Source of the DNA: JAULZV01 sp032117135
GTDB taxonomy: Bacteria; Patescibacteriota; Minisyncoccia; Phycocordibacterales; JAACPR01
NCBI GenBank assembly: GCA_032117135.1
Contig: JAULZV010000020.1
Location: 1 to 46,513, forward strand
DNA: 46,513 bases
Reading direction: 5' to 3'
Part shown: piece after piece, positions 1 through 7,853 of the stretch
Layout: each line of letters begins with the position of its first letter
How positions within the stretch are numbered: position 1 is the first letter of the stretch
Translations under genes and position numbers: made by a program
Notes under the pieces: generated by a model
Database searches by the model: none
Told to the model about the DNA's origin: nothing
Seen by the model: only the letters and a program-made list of their open reading frames with translations

Positions 1-48
1 CCTTTCTTCAAAAGAAAGATGCTTGTATGTTTTTCTTATTTCTTTCAT
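1..48 (-). mobile_element. IS30-like transposase, first 16 codons only (cut by window edge)
   Basis: Reading the minus strand from an ATG at 48 gives 16 codons that run off the window. The peptide contains YKHLSFEER, which matches the start of the helix-turn-helix that opens IS30-family transposases (typically YKHLSxEER). IS30 transposases bind the element ends and cut and join DNA with a DDE domain, which would lie outside the window. The 60 or so bases to the right (49-110) would hold the element end, but no inverted repeat partner can be seen. The identification rests on one short motif, so it is moderately sure; a stand-alone helix-turn-helix protein is possible. Confidence 0.55.
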
Positions 49-111
49 AGACAATTAATTTAACTTTTACTTGTCCTACTTCAAAGTTCGTTGGAAGATC
101 CTCGTATTTTT

Positions 112-639
112 ATGAAAACGAAAACCGAAACACGTCAAAAAACTGTCTTTGAGGCAGTTGCTCGTAAACTGGAATTAACACTTGAGCACATTGCTCATAA
201 CCGCAAACCAGGGCGTCGGCATGTGCTTATGCGACAGCTTCTTGTCAAAATCAGAGTCGAACCGGATATTTTTCTGGTGTTGTCATCCCTGATTGTGGTG
301 CGTATGTACTTAACTAAGAACATTGCACTCAAGCAGGTGGAGCAGTTTGATAGATTGATTGCGAGAACATTTCGACATGCCTCATGCAAGGCTACTCAGG
401 AAGATGTCGAAAATCTGATATTTCTTAAGGAATGGGTTCAACCTAATGGCCCGTTTAATTTTAGCCCGCTGAGAATCTTGATAGAACTGAGGTTGGCAGA
501 GCTCTCATTGGAAGCTCAAGCAATGATGGGGTCGGATTCGATCACGTCTCAATCGGCTTTTGATCAGGCGCTATGGAAGCAAGAAAACACTGCCCTGCAT
601 TCCATTATAAAAGCTTACAAGCTTAAGGTGCCCACTTGA
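112..639 (+). CDS. Orphan protein of unknown function, about 175 aa
   Basis: I do not recognise this protein. It is rich in Leu, Glu, Arg and Gln and reads as mostly alpha-helical and soluble, with a hydrophobic stretch around IFLVLSSLIVVRMYL that is probably a buried helix. An in-frame TTG at 91 would add 7 residues; I prefer the ATG at 112, though neither has a clear ribosome binding site or -10 box at the usual distance. It stands alone on the plus strand, ends with TGA, looks richer in GC than the minus-strand genes, and is followed about 100 bases later by a strong intrinsic terminator. With an IS30-like fragment next door, it looks like accessory cargo. Function is unknown. Confidence 0.6.
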   Translation: MKTKTETRQKTVFEAVARKLELTLEHIAHNRKPGRRHVLMRQLLVKIRVEPDIFLVLSSLIVVRMYLTKNIALKQVEQFDRLIARTFRHASCKATQEDVENLIFLKEWVQPNGPFNFSPLRILIELRLAELSLEAQAMMGSDSITSQSAFDQALWKQENTALHSIIKAYKLKVPT

Positions 640-659
640 ATGAGATTGTTAGAGACACA

Positions 660-683
660 GAAGGAGAAGTACAGGCCTCCTTC
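660..683 (+). other. Small hairpin in the 3' untranslated region
   Basis: The arms GAAGGAG and CTCCTTC pair over 7 bp around a 10-nt loop and are followed by a run of A, not T. It lies between the stop codon at 639 and the terminator at 740, so it would be part of the transcript's 3' end. It could stabilise the mRNA; no role is shown. Confidence 0.3.
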
Positions 684-739
684 AAAAAATTGATCCTCAC
701 TTTACAGTAACCTTCAAAAGGGTAGAGCAGGATCATCAG

Positions 740-773
740 AGTCGAGCATGCGTAATTGCGTGCTCGACTTTTT
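740..773 (+). terminator. Strong intrinsic terminator after the 112-639 gene
   Basis: The arms AGTCGAGCATGC and GCGTGCTCGACT form a 12-bp stem with one G-U pair around a 6-nt loop, followed by TTTTT. This is a textbook rho-independent terminator on the plus strand and marks the end of the orphan gene's transcript. Confidence 0.85.
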
Positions 774-805
774 CCATTTTTATTCTCTAGAGTGTCTTAT
801 GGTGA

Positions 806-811
806 TATAAT
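806..811 (+). promoter_or_regulatory. -10 box TATAAT, predicted leaderless start of the 818 gene
   Basis: A consensus TATAAT ends exactly 6 nt before the ATG at 818. The same spacing recurs before many genes in this window, so transcription probably starts at or next to the A of the ATG. Confidence 0.55.
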
Positions 812-817
812 TGTGTA

Positions 818-1012
818 ATGAAACTAAATGCTCAAGAATCAATCACAATGCAAAAAGAAGCAGAAAATCTGTATTTCAACATTCGCGATGCATATGAGAG
901 TGGTATGACACACTGGAAAGAAGCGCTCTTGGTGACCTTTAGGCAGGATCTCCATCCGATAGTTAAGGAACATGTGAAGTTTCTTATTTTGAGCCATAGG
1001 TCCGGTAAATAA
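818..1012 (+). CDS. Small unknown protein, 64 aa
   Basis: This 64-residue protein is not recognised. It reads as a compact helical protein, with an acidic/glutamine-rich start and a C-terminal stretch of hydrophobic and basic residues, and no membrane segment or signal peptide. Its reality is supported by the TATAAT box exactly 6 nt before the ATG, the arrangement seen before clear housekeeping genes here. It sits alone between the terminator of the upstream orphan gene and a block of hairpins and repeats that begins about 50 bases after its stop codon. A link between the gene and those repeats is possible but unproven. Confidence 0.5.
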   Translation: MKLNAQESITMQKEAENLYFNIRDAYESGMTHWKEALLVTFRQDLHPIVKEHVKFLILSHRSGK

Positions 1013-1061
1013 TTCTTTACATTCTTGGGTCACATAGGAAAGATGCTTCGAGGATATTTTT

Positions 1062-1210
1062 TGTTTCAGGGGGCTAAAATGGGCAATAATGAAACAATGT
1101 CGCACCACAAGAGTACTTCTGATTTGATAAATCAAATCATGTCGCACCACAAGGGTACTTCTTGTTTCCTAATCACCCCCTAAAGGGGTAATAAGGAAAC
1201 AATGTCGCAC
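1062..1210. repeat. Block of direct repeats alternating with hairpins
   Basis: A 24-nt direct repeat occurs at 1097-1120 and 1139-1162 with one mismatch; it begins ATGTCGCACCACAAG and ends GTACTTCT. A third, partial copy of ATGTCGCAC lies at 1202-1210. Each copy is preceded by a different palindrome: TGTTTCA/TGAAACA (arms 1062-1068 and 1090-1096), GATTTGA/TCAAATC with a 4-nt loop (1121-1138), and TGTTTCCT/AGGAAACA with an inner CCCC/GGGG (1163-1201). The conserved repeat with changing hairpins resembles REP-like or miniature mobile elements. No coding sequence explains it. Confidence 0.7.
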
Positions 1211-1325
1211 AATATATCTTTGCGACTAATATAGTATATAATACTATGCTTTATATACTCGGTATGAATGATATGTATGGATTGTATTAGTGCTCCTTAT
1301 ATCCATATTGCTTGAGTAGATCTGA

Positions 1326-1478
1326 CTAAATAAAATATCTTTGTGCACAGATGGTAAAATTCACATTTCGAACCATTTTAAATTCATTTTCCTGATTATC
1401 TATGTCCGAGATCAATTTAATATCTTCTGCACTCAATTTTAGATGATCCAGACATCGAATTGCTTTTTTAAAATTCAA
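1326..1478 (-). pseudogene. Possible gene remnant or tiny ORF, about 50 aa
   Basis: From a TTG at 1478 the minus strand reads 50 codons with protein-like composition (for example the stretch LKLSAEDIKLISDIDNQ) before a TAG at 1326. There is no ATG, no -10 box at the usual distance, and an in-frame stop lies a few codons upstream. It may be the tail of a decayed gene or chance. I do not recognise the sequence. Confidence 0.25.
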
Positions 1479-1580
1479 CCTGGGGCATTGTAGAGGCTCG
1501 AAATTTCAGACTTTTTAGCAGGGGACTCACTTCCCTCTTTGATCAAAGAATTTTTTGATTTGATAAAATTTATTTTTATT

Positions 1581-2834
1581 TTATTTTTCTAAACAATATG
1601 TGCCTGCCACGAATCCAGTAGTCCAACATAGTTGGAGCGAGTATCCACCTGACGGTCGTCTAATATCAAGAAGGTCTCCGGTAATATATAAATTTTTTAT
1701 TTTTAAGGATTGCATGGTCTTGGTATCAATTTCTTCAAGATGGATTCCGCCATCAGCTACAATAGATTTTTCGTATCCTTGTAAGCCACGTACAAAGATG
1801 GGTAAATCTTTAAGAAGATGTACAAGTGATTTTCTAAATTCTTTGGATACTGAGTGAACTGGTGTCATTACATTATACGGAATATGTTTTTGAATAATAA
1901 GATGCGCCGAATGCAACTTAGTAACATCAGAGAGAACATTTTTGAGAAGTTTGTTTTTGTTATACTCAAAAGAAGCAAGAACAAGTTGATCAACCTCTTT
2001 ATGATTAAGGTGTGGATGAAGATCAATTGATGCAGTGATCGAACCACTTTGAAGTGCATCTTGGAGTTTGTGTGAATTATTCAAAATCACCGGCCCAGAA
2101 AGTCCTTCATGAGTACATAACACTCGTCCAATACATGAAAAATATTTTTTACCATCTACTGCAACTGTTATTTTGACATCATCAATTGCTGTTCCTGAGT
2201 GAGCATGAATCCACGTATCTGATACATTCCACGGAACAAGTGTTGGTGTTGGTTTTTTGATGTTGTGACCAAGTTTTTTGAGCCATTCAAATCCATCTCC
2301 TGTCGAACCTGTTTCGGGGTGGGAGAGTCCTCCTGTTGCGATAATAAAAGAATCAGCGGTCAACGTCTCCCCTTTTTGAGTTTCGATTGATTGAATAAGT
2401 GAGTCTGACGCATTAATTTTTTGAATAGTGGTGTTGGTCAAAATAGTGATGTTGGGCATATCACAGTATCGTATCATTGCAGCGGTAACATCGGTTGCTT
2501 TTTCGGACATGGGAAATGCTCGATTGCGATCTTGAACAACTACGGGTACATCTAACAATTCAAAAAAATCAATCGTATCTTGAACACCGAATTGATCAAA
2601 CATCGAGTACAAAAACTTTTCTGCTCTGCCATATTGCGCAAGTAACTCTTTGGTATCAAACGTGGCATTTGTAATATTACATCTACCACCTCCCGTAATC
2701 GAAAGTTTCTCCCCTAGCCTCTTGTTTTTTTCGATGAGAGCAATTGTGGCTTGAGGATATTGCCTAGCGGCGTGGCCCGCAGCCATCATCCCGGACGCAC
2801 CTCCTCCTATGACTATAATATTGTAGTGATTCAT
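1581..2834 (-). CDS. NAD(P)/FAD-dependent oxidoreductase, HI0933/BaiN-like flavoprotein
   Basis: The protein starts at the ATG at 2834 (417 aa), directly in front of the FAD-binding Rossmann motif IVIGGGASGMMAAGHAA. Further family signs are the GGGRCN motif (SITGGGRCNITN), the ATGGLSHPETGSTGDG segment and the C-terminal TGDLLDIRRPSGGYSLQLCW region that closes the FAD site. The reading frame continues 29 codons upstream but that part is not family-like. Members of this family are cytoplasmic flavoproteins of mostly unproven substrate (BaiN acts on bile acid intermediates, others were linked to tRNA or aminoacetone metabolism), so the substrate here is unknown. The gene is divergent from the VTT membrane protein gene at 2911, with a 76-base shared promoter region. 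Confidence 0.88.
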   Translation of the reverse strand: MNHYNIIVIGGGASGMMAAGHAARQYPQATIALIEKNKRLGEKLSITGGGRCNITNATFDTKELLAQYGRAEKFLYSMFDQFGVQDTIDFFELLDVPVVVQDRNRAFPMSEKATDVTAAMIRYCDMPNITILTNTTIQKINASDSLIQSIETQKGETLTADSFIIATGGLSHPETGSTGDGFEWLKKLGHNIKKPTPTLVPWNVSDTWIHAHSGTAIDDVKITVAVDGKKYFSCIGRVLCTHEGLSGPVILNNSHKLQDALQSGSITASIDLHPHLNHKEVDQLVLASFEYNKNKLLKNVLSDVTKLHSAHLIIQKHIPYNVMTPVHSVSKEFRKSLVHLLKDLPIFVRGLQGYEKSIVADGGIHLEEIDTKTMQSLKIKNLYITGDLLDIRRPSGGYSLQLCWTTGFVAGTYCLEK

Positions 2835-2844
2835 GATGATTGGG

Positions 2845-2850
2845 AGTATA
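2845..2850 (-). promoter_or_regulatory. -10 box TATACT for the flavoprotein gene
   Basis: TATACT on the minus strand lies 10 nt before the ATG at 2834, giving a leader of only a few nucleotides. It shares the short divergent region with the plus-strand -10 box at 2895. Confidence 0.45.
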
Positions 2851-2894
2851 ACACAAAATATGAAAATGAAGTTTAGAAATAGACCGTGTTCTGG

Positions 2895-2900
2895 TATACT
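2895..2900 (+). promoter_or_regulatory. Extended -10 box TGGTATACT for the VTT protein gene
   Basis: TATACT preceded by TGG (extended -10) lies 10 nt before the ATG at 2911. It supports the start at 2911 over the longer frame that begins at 2833 inside the promoter region. Confidence 0.5.
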
Positions 2901-2910
2901 TTTGTTATCT

Positions 2911-3588
2911 ATGAAATACATGAAAGAGCATGCGAAGTCGATTATAGTTATTGGCGCATTACTTATTTTATCGTTTATATTGTTTGCTTATGTAGACGCA
3001 GAAGCAATGCGTCTTGCTATCGAAAGTGCAGGTCCATGGGCACCGATTTTGTATATAATTGCCAAAATATCAACAGTGGTGTTTGCACCTTTATCTGGAA
3101 CTATTCTGTATGTGTTCTCAGTTCCTATTTTTGGTTTTTGGCCAGCGGTCGCATATTCTCTAATCGGTGACTTTATCGGTGCGACTATTACATTTTATTT
3201 GAGTAGATTTTACGGAAGACCTGTTGTTCAGTATTTTATGGGTCAAAAAAACATGATCCATATCGAAAATGCTCTAGAAATCATGTCTACCCGCAAAGGT
3301 TTTGTGAGTATGCGCCTTGCAGCTATTAGTATGCCCGAGATTGCCAGTTACGCTGCTGGTCTTACCAAAATCGCCTACACACCTTTTATTTTGATTCATA
3401 TGGGCGTTAATCTCTTCCCTACTTTTGTATTGTGTGCAACAGGACTCTTTATCGGATCTGATACTCCTGCATGGCTTAGTGCGGTTGGTATTGCAACCGT
3501 AGGTCTTGTGACAGTTGGAAGTATCGCAGTTTTTGTTTTTATGCTTAAACGAGAGAATGATAAAAAGAAAAATACAACATCGTTGTAA
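2911..3588 (+). CDS. TVP38/TMEM64 (VTT/DedA-like) membrane protein
   Basis: The protein is 225 aa from the ATG at 2911. It has an N-terminal hydrophobic helix (SIIVIGALLILSFILFA), a conserved VTT core with PLSGTILYVFSVPIFGF, GDFIGATITFYLSRFYGR and a later re-entrant segment, and a C-terminal helix ending in a lysine-rich tail. VTT proteins are inner-membrane proteins thought to move lipids or ions across the membrane; the exact substrate is not given by sequence. The frame could begin 26 codons earlier, but that extension overlaps the divergent promoter. The gene is monocistronic and converges with the small membrane gene at 3638. Confidence 0.85.
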   Translation: MKYMKEHAKSIIVIGALLILSFILFAYVDAEAMRLAIESAGPWAPILYIIAKISTVVFAPLSGTILYVFSVPIFGFWPAVAYSLIGDFIGATITFYLSRFYGRPVVQYFMGQKNMIHIENALEIMSTRKGFVSMRLAAISMPEIASYAAGLTKIAYTPFILIHMGVNLFPTFVLCATGLFIGSDTPAWLSAVGIATVGLVTVGSIAVFVFMLKRENDKKKNTTSL

Positions 3589-3637
3589 TAATATATAACC
3601 ATACGTAATTACATTGAAACTGACGAACGATACATTA

Positions 3638-3835
3638 TTATGCTCGTTTCAAAATAGAAGTGAAGAAACTGATCAAGAATTCGATTCCGTGTACAATAAA
3701 ATTAAATAACCAACTTATAAGAGGCTCAATAAAACTTTCCCATAATTCGACTGGATTTTTGCCAAACAAAATTGCTAATACAACAAAAATAACTACGATA
3801 GCGATGATTTGCAAAAATCCTTTTTCTTTATTCAT
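3638..3835 (-). CDS. Small two-helix membrane protein, 65 aa
   Basis: This 65-residue protein has a basic start (MNKEKG), a hydrophobic helix IIAIVVIFVVLAILFG, a short loop with a conserved-looking KNPVELWE, and a second amphipathic/hydrophobic helix, ending in Lys-Arg. Small proteins of this build are common in Parcubacteria, with no assigned role. A TATACT box exactly 6 nt before the ATG shows that it is a real gene with its own promoter rather than a chance frame. It lies just downstream of the M23 hydrolase gene on the same strand and may therefore also be co-transcribed with it. Confidence 0.7.
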   Translation of the reverse strand: MNKEKGFLQIIAIVVIFVVLAILFGKNPVELWESFIEPLISWLFNFIVHGIEFLISFFTSILKRA

Positions 3836-3841
3836 GTCGAC

Positions 3842-3847
3842 AGTATA
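3842..3847 (-). promoter_or_regulatory. -10 box TATACT, leaderless promoter of the 65-aa membrane protein
   Basis: TATACT, then 6 nt, then ATG at 3835. No ribosome binding site can fit, which fits a leaderless mRNA. Confidence 0.6.
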
Positions 3848-3871
3848 TCATAAAGCTCTTGTGGAAGACTG

Positions 3872-5287
3872 CTATAAAGCAGGAAGATATGTCATAGGGT
3901 CGAGATATGCGTCAGTATCTGCAAATGGTCCTGATGCGTTAGTTGCGGCGCACCCTGAGCCTCCTGGTTTGTAGGCTCCATATTTACCAATCCGAAGTCC
4001 TTGTGTGATATAGAGTGACAAGTGAAGATGTGGACCTGTGCTGATACCTGTATTACCTGAGAGCGCAATAACTTCACCCTTTTCAACACGTTGTCCTGTA
4101 GATACAAGAGAGCTCGAAAGATGGGCATATAAGCTTGAAAGGCCGTTATCATGCTCAACTACGATCCAGCGACCCCACGCATAACATCCTGGATATGCAT
4201 CAGTATTATCTTGTCCTTTGATAACTCCGGCCTCCAAAGATTTGATTTTGGTTCCAATTGGCATACCAAAATCAGTTCCAGGGTGATATGCTCGACCATA
4301 AATACCGGGATTATTTTTGGCAAAATCAGTACCTCCAAATTGTTGAGTGATTCTAATAGTGTCTGCTGGCCACCCTAATATTCCACGGCTCGCAGCAGGA
4401 TATGTTCCGGGATCAATCAAAATTTTGATTTGAGATTCGATACTTCGCACCAGTGTTTCAAACTGTTCTCGCTTTGCTTGATTTTCTTTGAGAAGTTGCT
4501 CGTATTTTGATTGTTCACTCTTGGTTGCAGATAGGAGACTTGTCTGAGCATTTTGAGTTGAGATAACGGTGTTTTGTTGTGCAGCCAAAATCTGCCGCTC
4601 TTTTTCGAGCTCTTCCTTTGTTTGTTCCTCCTCTGATTTTTTTTGACTTAATTCACGATTCAGATTGAGAAGTTCGTATTTTTTGTTGATAAGCATCTCT
4701 TTGAAGCGTCGTACTTCAATTATTTCTGACAAAAAATCAGAGATTGATTGAGAATCAAAAGCAAGCTCCAAAAATGCCACATCTCGATGTTTACTCATTG
4801 TTCTGAGTGATTCAGCAAGCCCTTCTTGTGAATTTTCGATTCGCTTTTCTTTTTCGGTCATTTCAAGATCAAGCTTTTCGATTTCGAGTTGTGATTTGGC
4901 AATAATGTTTTGTGTTCGACTCACATCGCTTTGTAATTTTTTACGAGTCGCATTAAGCGAATTAATTTGAGCTTGAATCTCACCTGCTTTTGATGAAGTA
5001 GTCTGGATTAATTTTTTTTGCTCTTCAATTTCTCGATCAATTTTTTTGATTTGATCACTGTAATCATCGATTTGTTTGTTCAATGTCTCGATTGCCGCAC
5101 CACCTCTTCCGAACTCTTCTTTTTCAAGATTGAGCAGAATATGTGTTTCGGAATGATCATGATCATCATGGTCATCGTGACTCTCTTGTGCACGAACAAC
5201 AACAAAGTAAGTGCTAAAAATTAAAAAACAAAGTATCGATACCTTCAAAATAGTGGTGATGTATTCTCTAGATCTTCGAAATTCCAT
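3872..5287 (-). CDS. Murein hydrolase activator: coiled coil plus M23 (LytM) peptidase
   Basis: The 471-aa protein has an N-terminal membrane/signal helix (residues 14-32), a His/Asp-rich patch just after it (about 37-49), a long coiled coil (about 65-285) and a C-terminal M23 domain. The zinc and catalytic residues look intact: H335 and D339 (HPGTD), H389 (YAH), and H420/H422 (HLH). EnvC/NlpD-like proteins of this build act outside the membrane, cutting peptidoglycan or switching on amidases at division. The intact residues suggest a working endopeptidase. The start codon overlaps the 3' end of gltX by 20 nt, so it is the last gene of the murG-gltX unit. The His-rich patch is unusual and could bind metal. 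Confidence 0.9.
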   Translation of the reverse strand: MEFRRSREYITTILKVSILCFLIFSTYFVVVRAQESHDDHDDHDHSETHILLNLEKEEFGRGGAAIETLNKQIDDYSDQIKKIDREIEEQKKLIQTTSSKAGEIQAQINSLNATRKKLQSDVSRTQNIIAKSQLEIEKLDLEMTEKEKRIENSQEGLAESLRTMSKHRDVAFLELAFDSQSISDFLSEIIEVRRFKEMLINKKYELLNLNRELSQKKSEEEQTKEELEKERQILAAQQNTVISTQNAQTSLLSATKSEQSKYEQLLKENQAKREQFETLVRSIESQIKILIDPGTYPAASRGILGWPADTIRITQQFGGTDFAKNNPGIYGRAYHPGTDFGMPIGTKIKSLEAGVIKGQDNTDAYPGCYAWGRWIVVEHDNGLSSLYAHLSSSLVSTGQRVEKGEVIALSGNTGISTGPHLHLSLYITQGLRIGKYGAYKPGGSGCAATNASGPFADTDAYLDPMTYLPAL

Positions 5288-6602
5288 CCTCTAATCTTAC
5301 CAGACTTTTGTCTTTTCCAAGAATCTCCATACTCACAAACGGATCAGGAGACCTATCAAGTCCTGACAATAGATATCTCACAGGCCACAATACTGCTCCT
5401 CTCCCCTTCTCTGTTGCGTAATCCCAGAGAGCCTCTTTGAGGTTTTGAGCCTTAAAATCGCTATCCTCGAGGTGTTTGAGAGCCGAAATGACATGGGAGA
5501 CATATTCGATTGTTTGCTCCCGTGTACTATCTTTCCAGATGGCTTTAGAAGGAGTTTCTAAATCGATAGTTGGATAGATCAAATAGCCAAATTCTCCAGT
5601 ATGCTTGGTAACTTCTGTAATGTCTGAATATATAGTAATTCGTTCTCGTATCAATGTGAGAATAAGAGGGTTTTCGATCTCTAATTTGGAGTACTCGTTT
5701 ACAATACGAGTGAATTCTTCATCTGAGAGTTTTTTGATGTGTTCTTTATTGAACCATCCAAGTTTTTCTATATCAAAAATTGCGCCGCCTTTTTGTATAC
5801 GAGAAATGTCAAAAGCTTGAATGAGTTCATCTAGGGTAAAAACTTCCTGATCATCTTCTGGGTGCCACCCAAGAAATGCAAGAAAGTTAATAATTGCTTC
5901 TTTGGTATACCCAAGACCTACATATTGGTCAATTGATGTTGCGCCATCTCGCTTAGAAAGCTTTTTTCTTTCTTTTGAAAGGATGAGTGGGATATGTGCG
6001 TAAAGTGGTTGAATTGCTCCGATTGCACGCTGTATCAAAATCTGTCGGGGAGTATTTGAGATATGATCTTCTCCTCGAATGACATGCGATATGTTCATCT
6101 CATGATCATCTACCACAACCGCAAGATGATACAAAGGTTCTTCTAAGGATTTAGCAATCACAAAATCACTCAAGTCAGTGGTATCAAAAGAAATATCACC
6201 CCGAATCATATCAGTGAATGTAATTTTTGTATTTGGATTTTTGAATCGAATAACCGAAGCGCGTTGCCCTTCTTCTCGAGCTTCTTCTTGAGATTCGTAT
6301 GCGAAACCATCTTCAATCATTTTTAAAAGATATGTTTTGTAGAGAGAGGTTCGTTCTGATTGTCTATAGAATTCATCATACTCCATCCCGAGTTGTTTCA
6401 TTCCGTCAAGAATATTTTTTTCGTATTCGAGAGTACTTCGTTCTTTGTCCGTGTCTTCAATACGAACAATAAAAGCACCGCCGTTTTTTTGAGCAAATAA
6501 ATAGTTGAATAATGCGGTTCGTGCAGTCCCAATATGCAAATTACCGGTCGGTGAAGGTGCAATTCGGACACGTACAGCGGGGTTGGTGGGATTATTTTTC
6601 AT
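5268..6602 (-). CDS. gltX: Glutamyl-tRNA synthetase (class I), shortened
   Basis: GluRS charges tRNA-Glu (and often tRNA-Gln in bacteria without GlnRS). The start at 6602 (MKNNPTNPAVRVRIAPSPTG) places the HIGH-type motif HIGT at residues 23-26 and the KMSKS-type KLSKR at 214-218. The protein is 444 aa, shorter than the usual 460-490. The loss appears to be near residues 98-115, where the family normally has a Cys-containing segment before VIRFK; here only a short QEEAREEGQ linker remains, so there is no zinc site. A frame extending upstream to 6635 overlaps murG and is not family-like. The start overlaps the 3' end of murG by about 10 nt, so translation is probably coupled. Confidence 0.95.
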   Translation of the reverse strand: MKNNPTNPAVRVRIAPSPTGNLHIGTARTALFNYLFAQKNGGAFIVRIEDTDKERSTLEYEKNILDGMKQLGMEYDEFYRQSERTSLYKTYLLKMIEDGFAYESQEEAREEGQRASVIRFKNPNTKITFTDMIRGDISFDTTDLSDFVIAKSLEEPLYHLAVVVDDHEMNISHVIRGEDHISNTPRQILIQRAIGAIQPLYAHIPLILSKERKKLSKRDGATSIDQYVGLGYTKEAIINFLAFLGWHPEDDQEVFTLDELIQAFDISRIQKGGAIFDIEKLGWFNKEHIKKLSDEEFTRIVNEYSKLEIENPLILTLIRERITIYSDITEVTKHTGEFGYLIYPTIDLETPSKAIWKDSTREQTIEYVSHVISALKHLEDSDFKAQNLKEALWDYATEKGRGAVLWPVRYLLSGLDRSPDPFVSMEILGKDKSLVRLEDGISKI

Positions 6603-7719
6603 GTGACACCACTGTATCAATAATCTGCCTTGCAATCAAACGTCCTGCATCTGGCTTTGCAAAATGCTCTGCACCTTTTTTCATTTCTTCGAGGAGTTCG
6701 GGTCGAGAAAGTAATCTGTGTATTTCGGCCAAAAAAATCTCAGGAGTAAGGTTATTTTCTTCGATAACAATACATGCACCTGATCGAGCATAGTGATACG
6801 CATTTTTGCGTTGATGATCGTTATTAGTTTCGGTAATAGGGATAATAATACTTGGTTTGTGCCATGATGCGATTTCAAAAATAGTTGATCCTGCACGAGA
6901 AATGACAAGATCAGCTGCACCTGCAGACATTTTCATGGCGGTATCATTAAGATAGGCAAAACAAGTATATCGCTCAGCATTAGGATTTGACTTAAGGAGA
7001 AGTGAGGTTGTCTCGCTCACTTCTTTAAAATTATTTTTGCCTGTTTGATGTATGATTTGATATTTTTCGACAAGTTCGGGAAGTGTATCTATAATAATAT
7101 TATTAATCACTTGTGCACCTTGAGAACCTCCTGTTATCAAAATAGTCTTCATGGATGAATCGAAGTTGAGATATTGATGCGCACCATCAAGTACAGGTGT
7201 TTTGATCTCATCACGAACAGGATTACCAGTCCACGCTGTTTTTTTGGTATCAAAATAATGCACCGCGTCAGGATATGATATGGCTATTTTTTGAGCAAAT
7301 TTACCTGCCCACACATTAGCTCTCCCTGGCGCACTATCAGACTCATGTATAATCAATGGAATTCTCCAAAATCGAGCAGCAAACACTACGGGAACACTCC
7401 CATACCCTCCTTTACTAAAAACAACATCGGGATAGATCCAAAATATTTTCCAAATCGCCTCGACAATACCGAAAGCAATTTTGAACTTATCCAAAAAATT
7501 CAAGAAAGATGGGTACACTCTTTGTTTGCCTGACATAACTCGTTTATATGTAATACCATTATCAAAAAGTATTCCTTTGTTATATGGATCCGGGGCCATA
7601 AAGTACATATCTGGTTCGATAAGATGCTCTTCTCTAATGAGTCGACGTAATTCTTGCGTAACAGAAATAAGAGGATAAAAATGCCCGCCAGTTTGTCCTC
7701 CTGTAAATACTATTTTCAT
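6592..7719 (-). CDS. murG: MurG, lipid II-forming GlcNAc transferase
   Basis: MurG adds GlcNAc to lipid I on the inner face of the membrane, giving lipid II for peptidoglycan. The 375-aa protein has the N-terminal glycine-rich loop GGQTGGH (residues 7-13), the central ITGGSQGAQ loop and the C-terminal donor site DLVISRAGSTIFE followed by ETNNDHQRKNA. Length matches the family. It heads an operon with gltX and the M23 hydrolase. Its TATAAT box is 6 nt before the ATG, so a leaderless transcript is expected. FtsW and MraY, which act in the same pathway, are encoded about 3 kb further to the right in a separate unit. Confidence 0.96.
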   Translation of the reverse strand: MKIVFTGGQTGGHFYPLISVTQELRRLIREEHLIEPDMYFMAPDPYNKGILFDNGITYKRVMSGKQRVYPSFLNFLDKFKIAFGIVEAIWKIFWIYPDVVFSKGGYGSVPVVFAARFWRIPLIIHESDSAPGRANVWAGKFAQKIAISYPDAVHYFDTKKTAWTGNPVRDEIKTPVLDGAHQYLNFDSSMKTILITGGSQGAQVINNIIIDTLPELVEKYQIIHQTGKNNFKEVSETTSLLLKSNPNAERYTCFAYLNDTAMKMSAGAADLVISRAGSTIFEIASWHKPSIIIPITETNNDHQRKNAYHYARSGACIVIEENNLTPEIFLAEIHRLLSRPELLEEMKKGAEHFAKPDAGRLIARQIIDTVVSHEK

Positions 7720-7725
7720 AGAATG

Positions 7726-7731
7726 ATTATA
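7726..7731 (-). promoter_or_regulatory. -10 box TATAAT, leaderless promoter of murG-gltX-M23
   Basis: Consensus TATAAT lies exactly 6 nt before the murG ATG at 7719. No good -35 hexamer is visible. Confidence 0.65.
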
Positions 7732-7853
7732 CTACAAGTATTGCAAATACGACTGTTGAAAAGAGGTGGGTACTTATGTGCCACATGTACAGGTTTTCGA
7801 CTGTTTTACTGATCTACTGTCATATTTTTGAAATATGTAAGATATAGATATTT

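Larger units (their letters stand above)
1013..1580. other. Gene-poor stretch of about 570 bases
   Basis: Apart from the repeat block (1062-1210) and the weak minus-strand reading frame at 1326-1478, this stretch holds nothing I can name. It also has an imperfect inverted repeat GTCGCA/TGCGAC (1204-1227) and the palindrome TTTGATCAAA near 1541-1550. The AT-rich end (1555-1590) follows the stop codon of the flavoprotein gene, but no good terminator stem is seen there. Confidence 0.5.

Noticed and set aside
839..1150. 103-aa minus-strand ORF
   Set aside because: It reads through the repeats and over the better-supported 818 gene, has no promoter at its start and has unnatural composition.
1097..1162. 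CRISPR-like repeat array
   Set aside because: Only two full repeats, and the 18-nt gap is itself a palindrome rather than a unique spacer; no cas genes are present.
1163..1201. Intrinsic terminator of the 818 gene
   Set aside because: The hairpin is good but has no T-run after it and forms part of the repeat pattern.
2835..2921. N-terminal extension of the flavoprotein (29 residues)
   Set aside because: The family starts at the Rossmann motif, and the extension overlaps the divergent promoter region.
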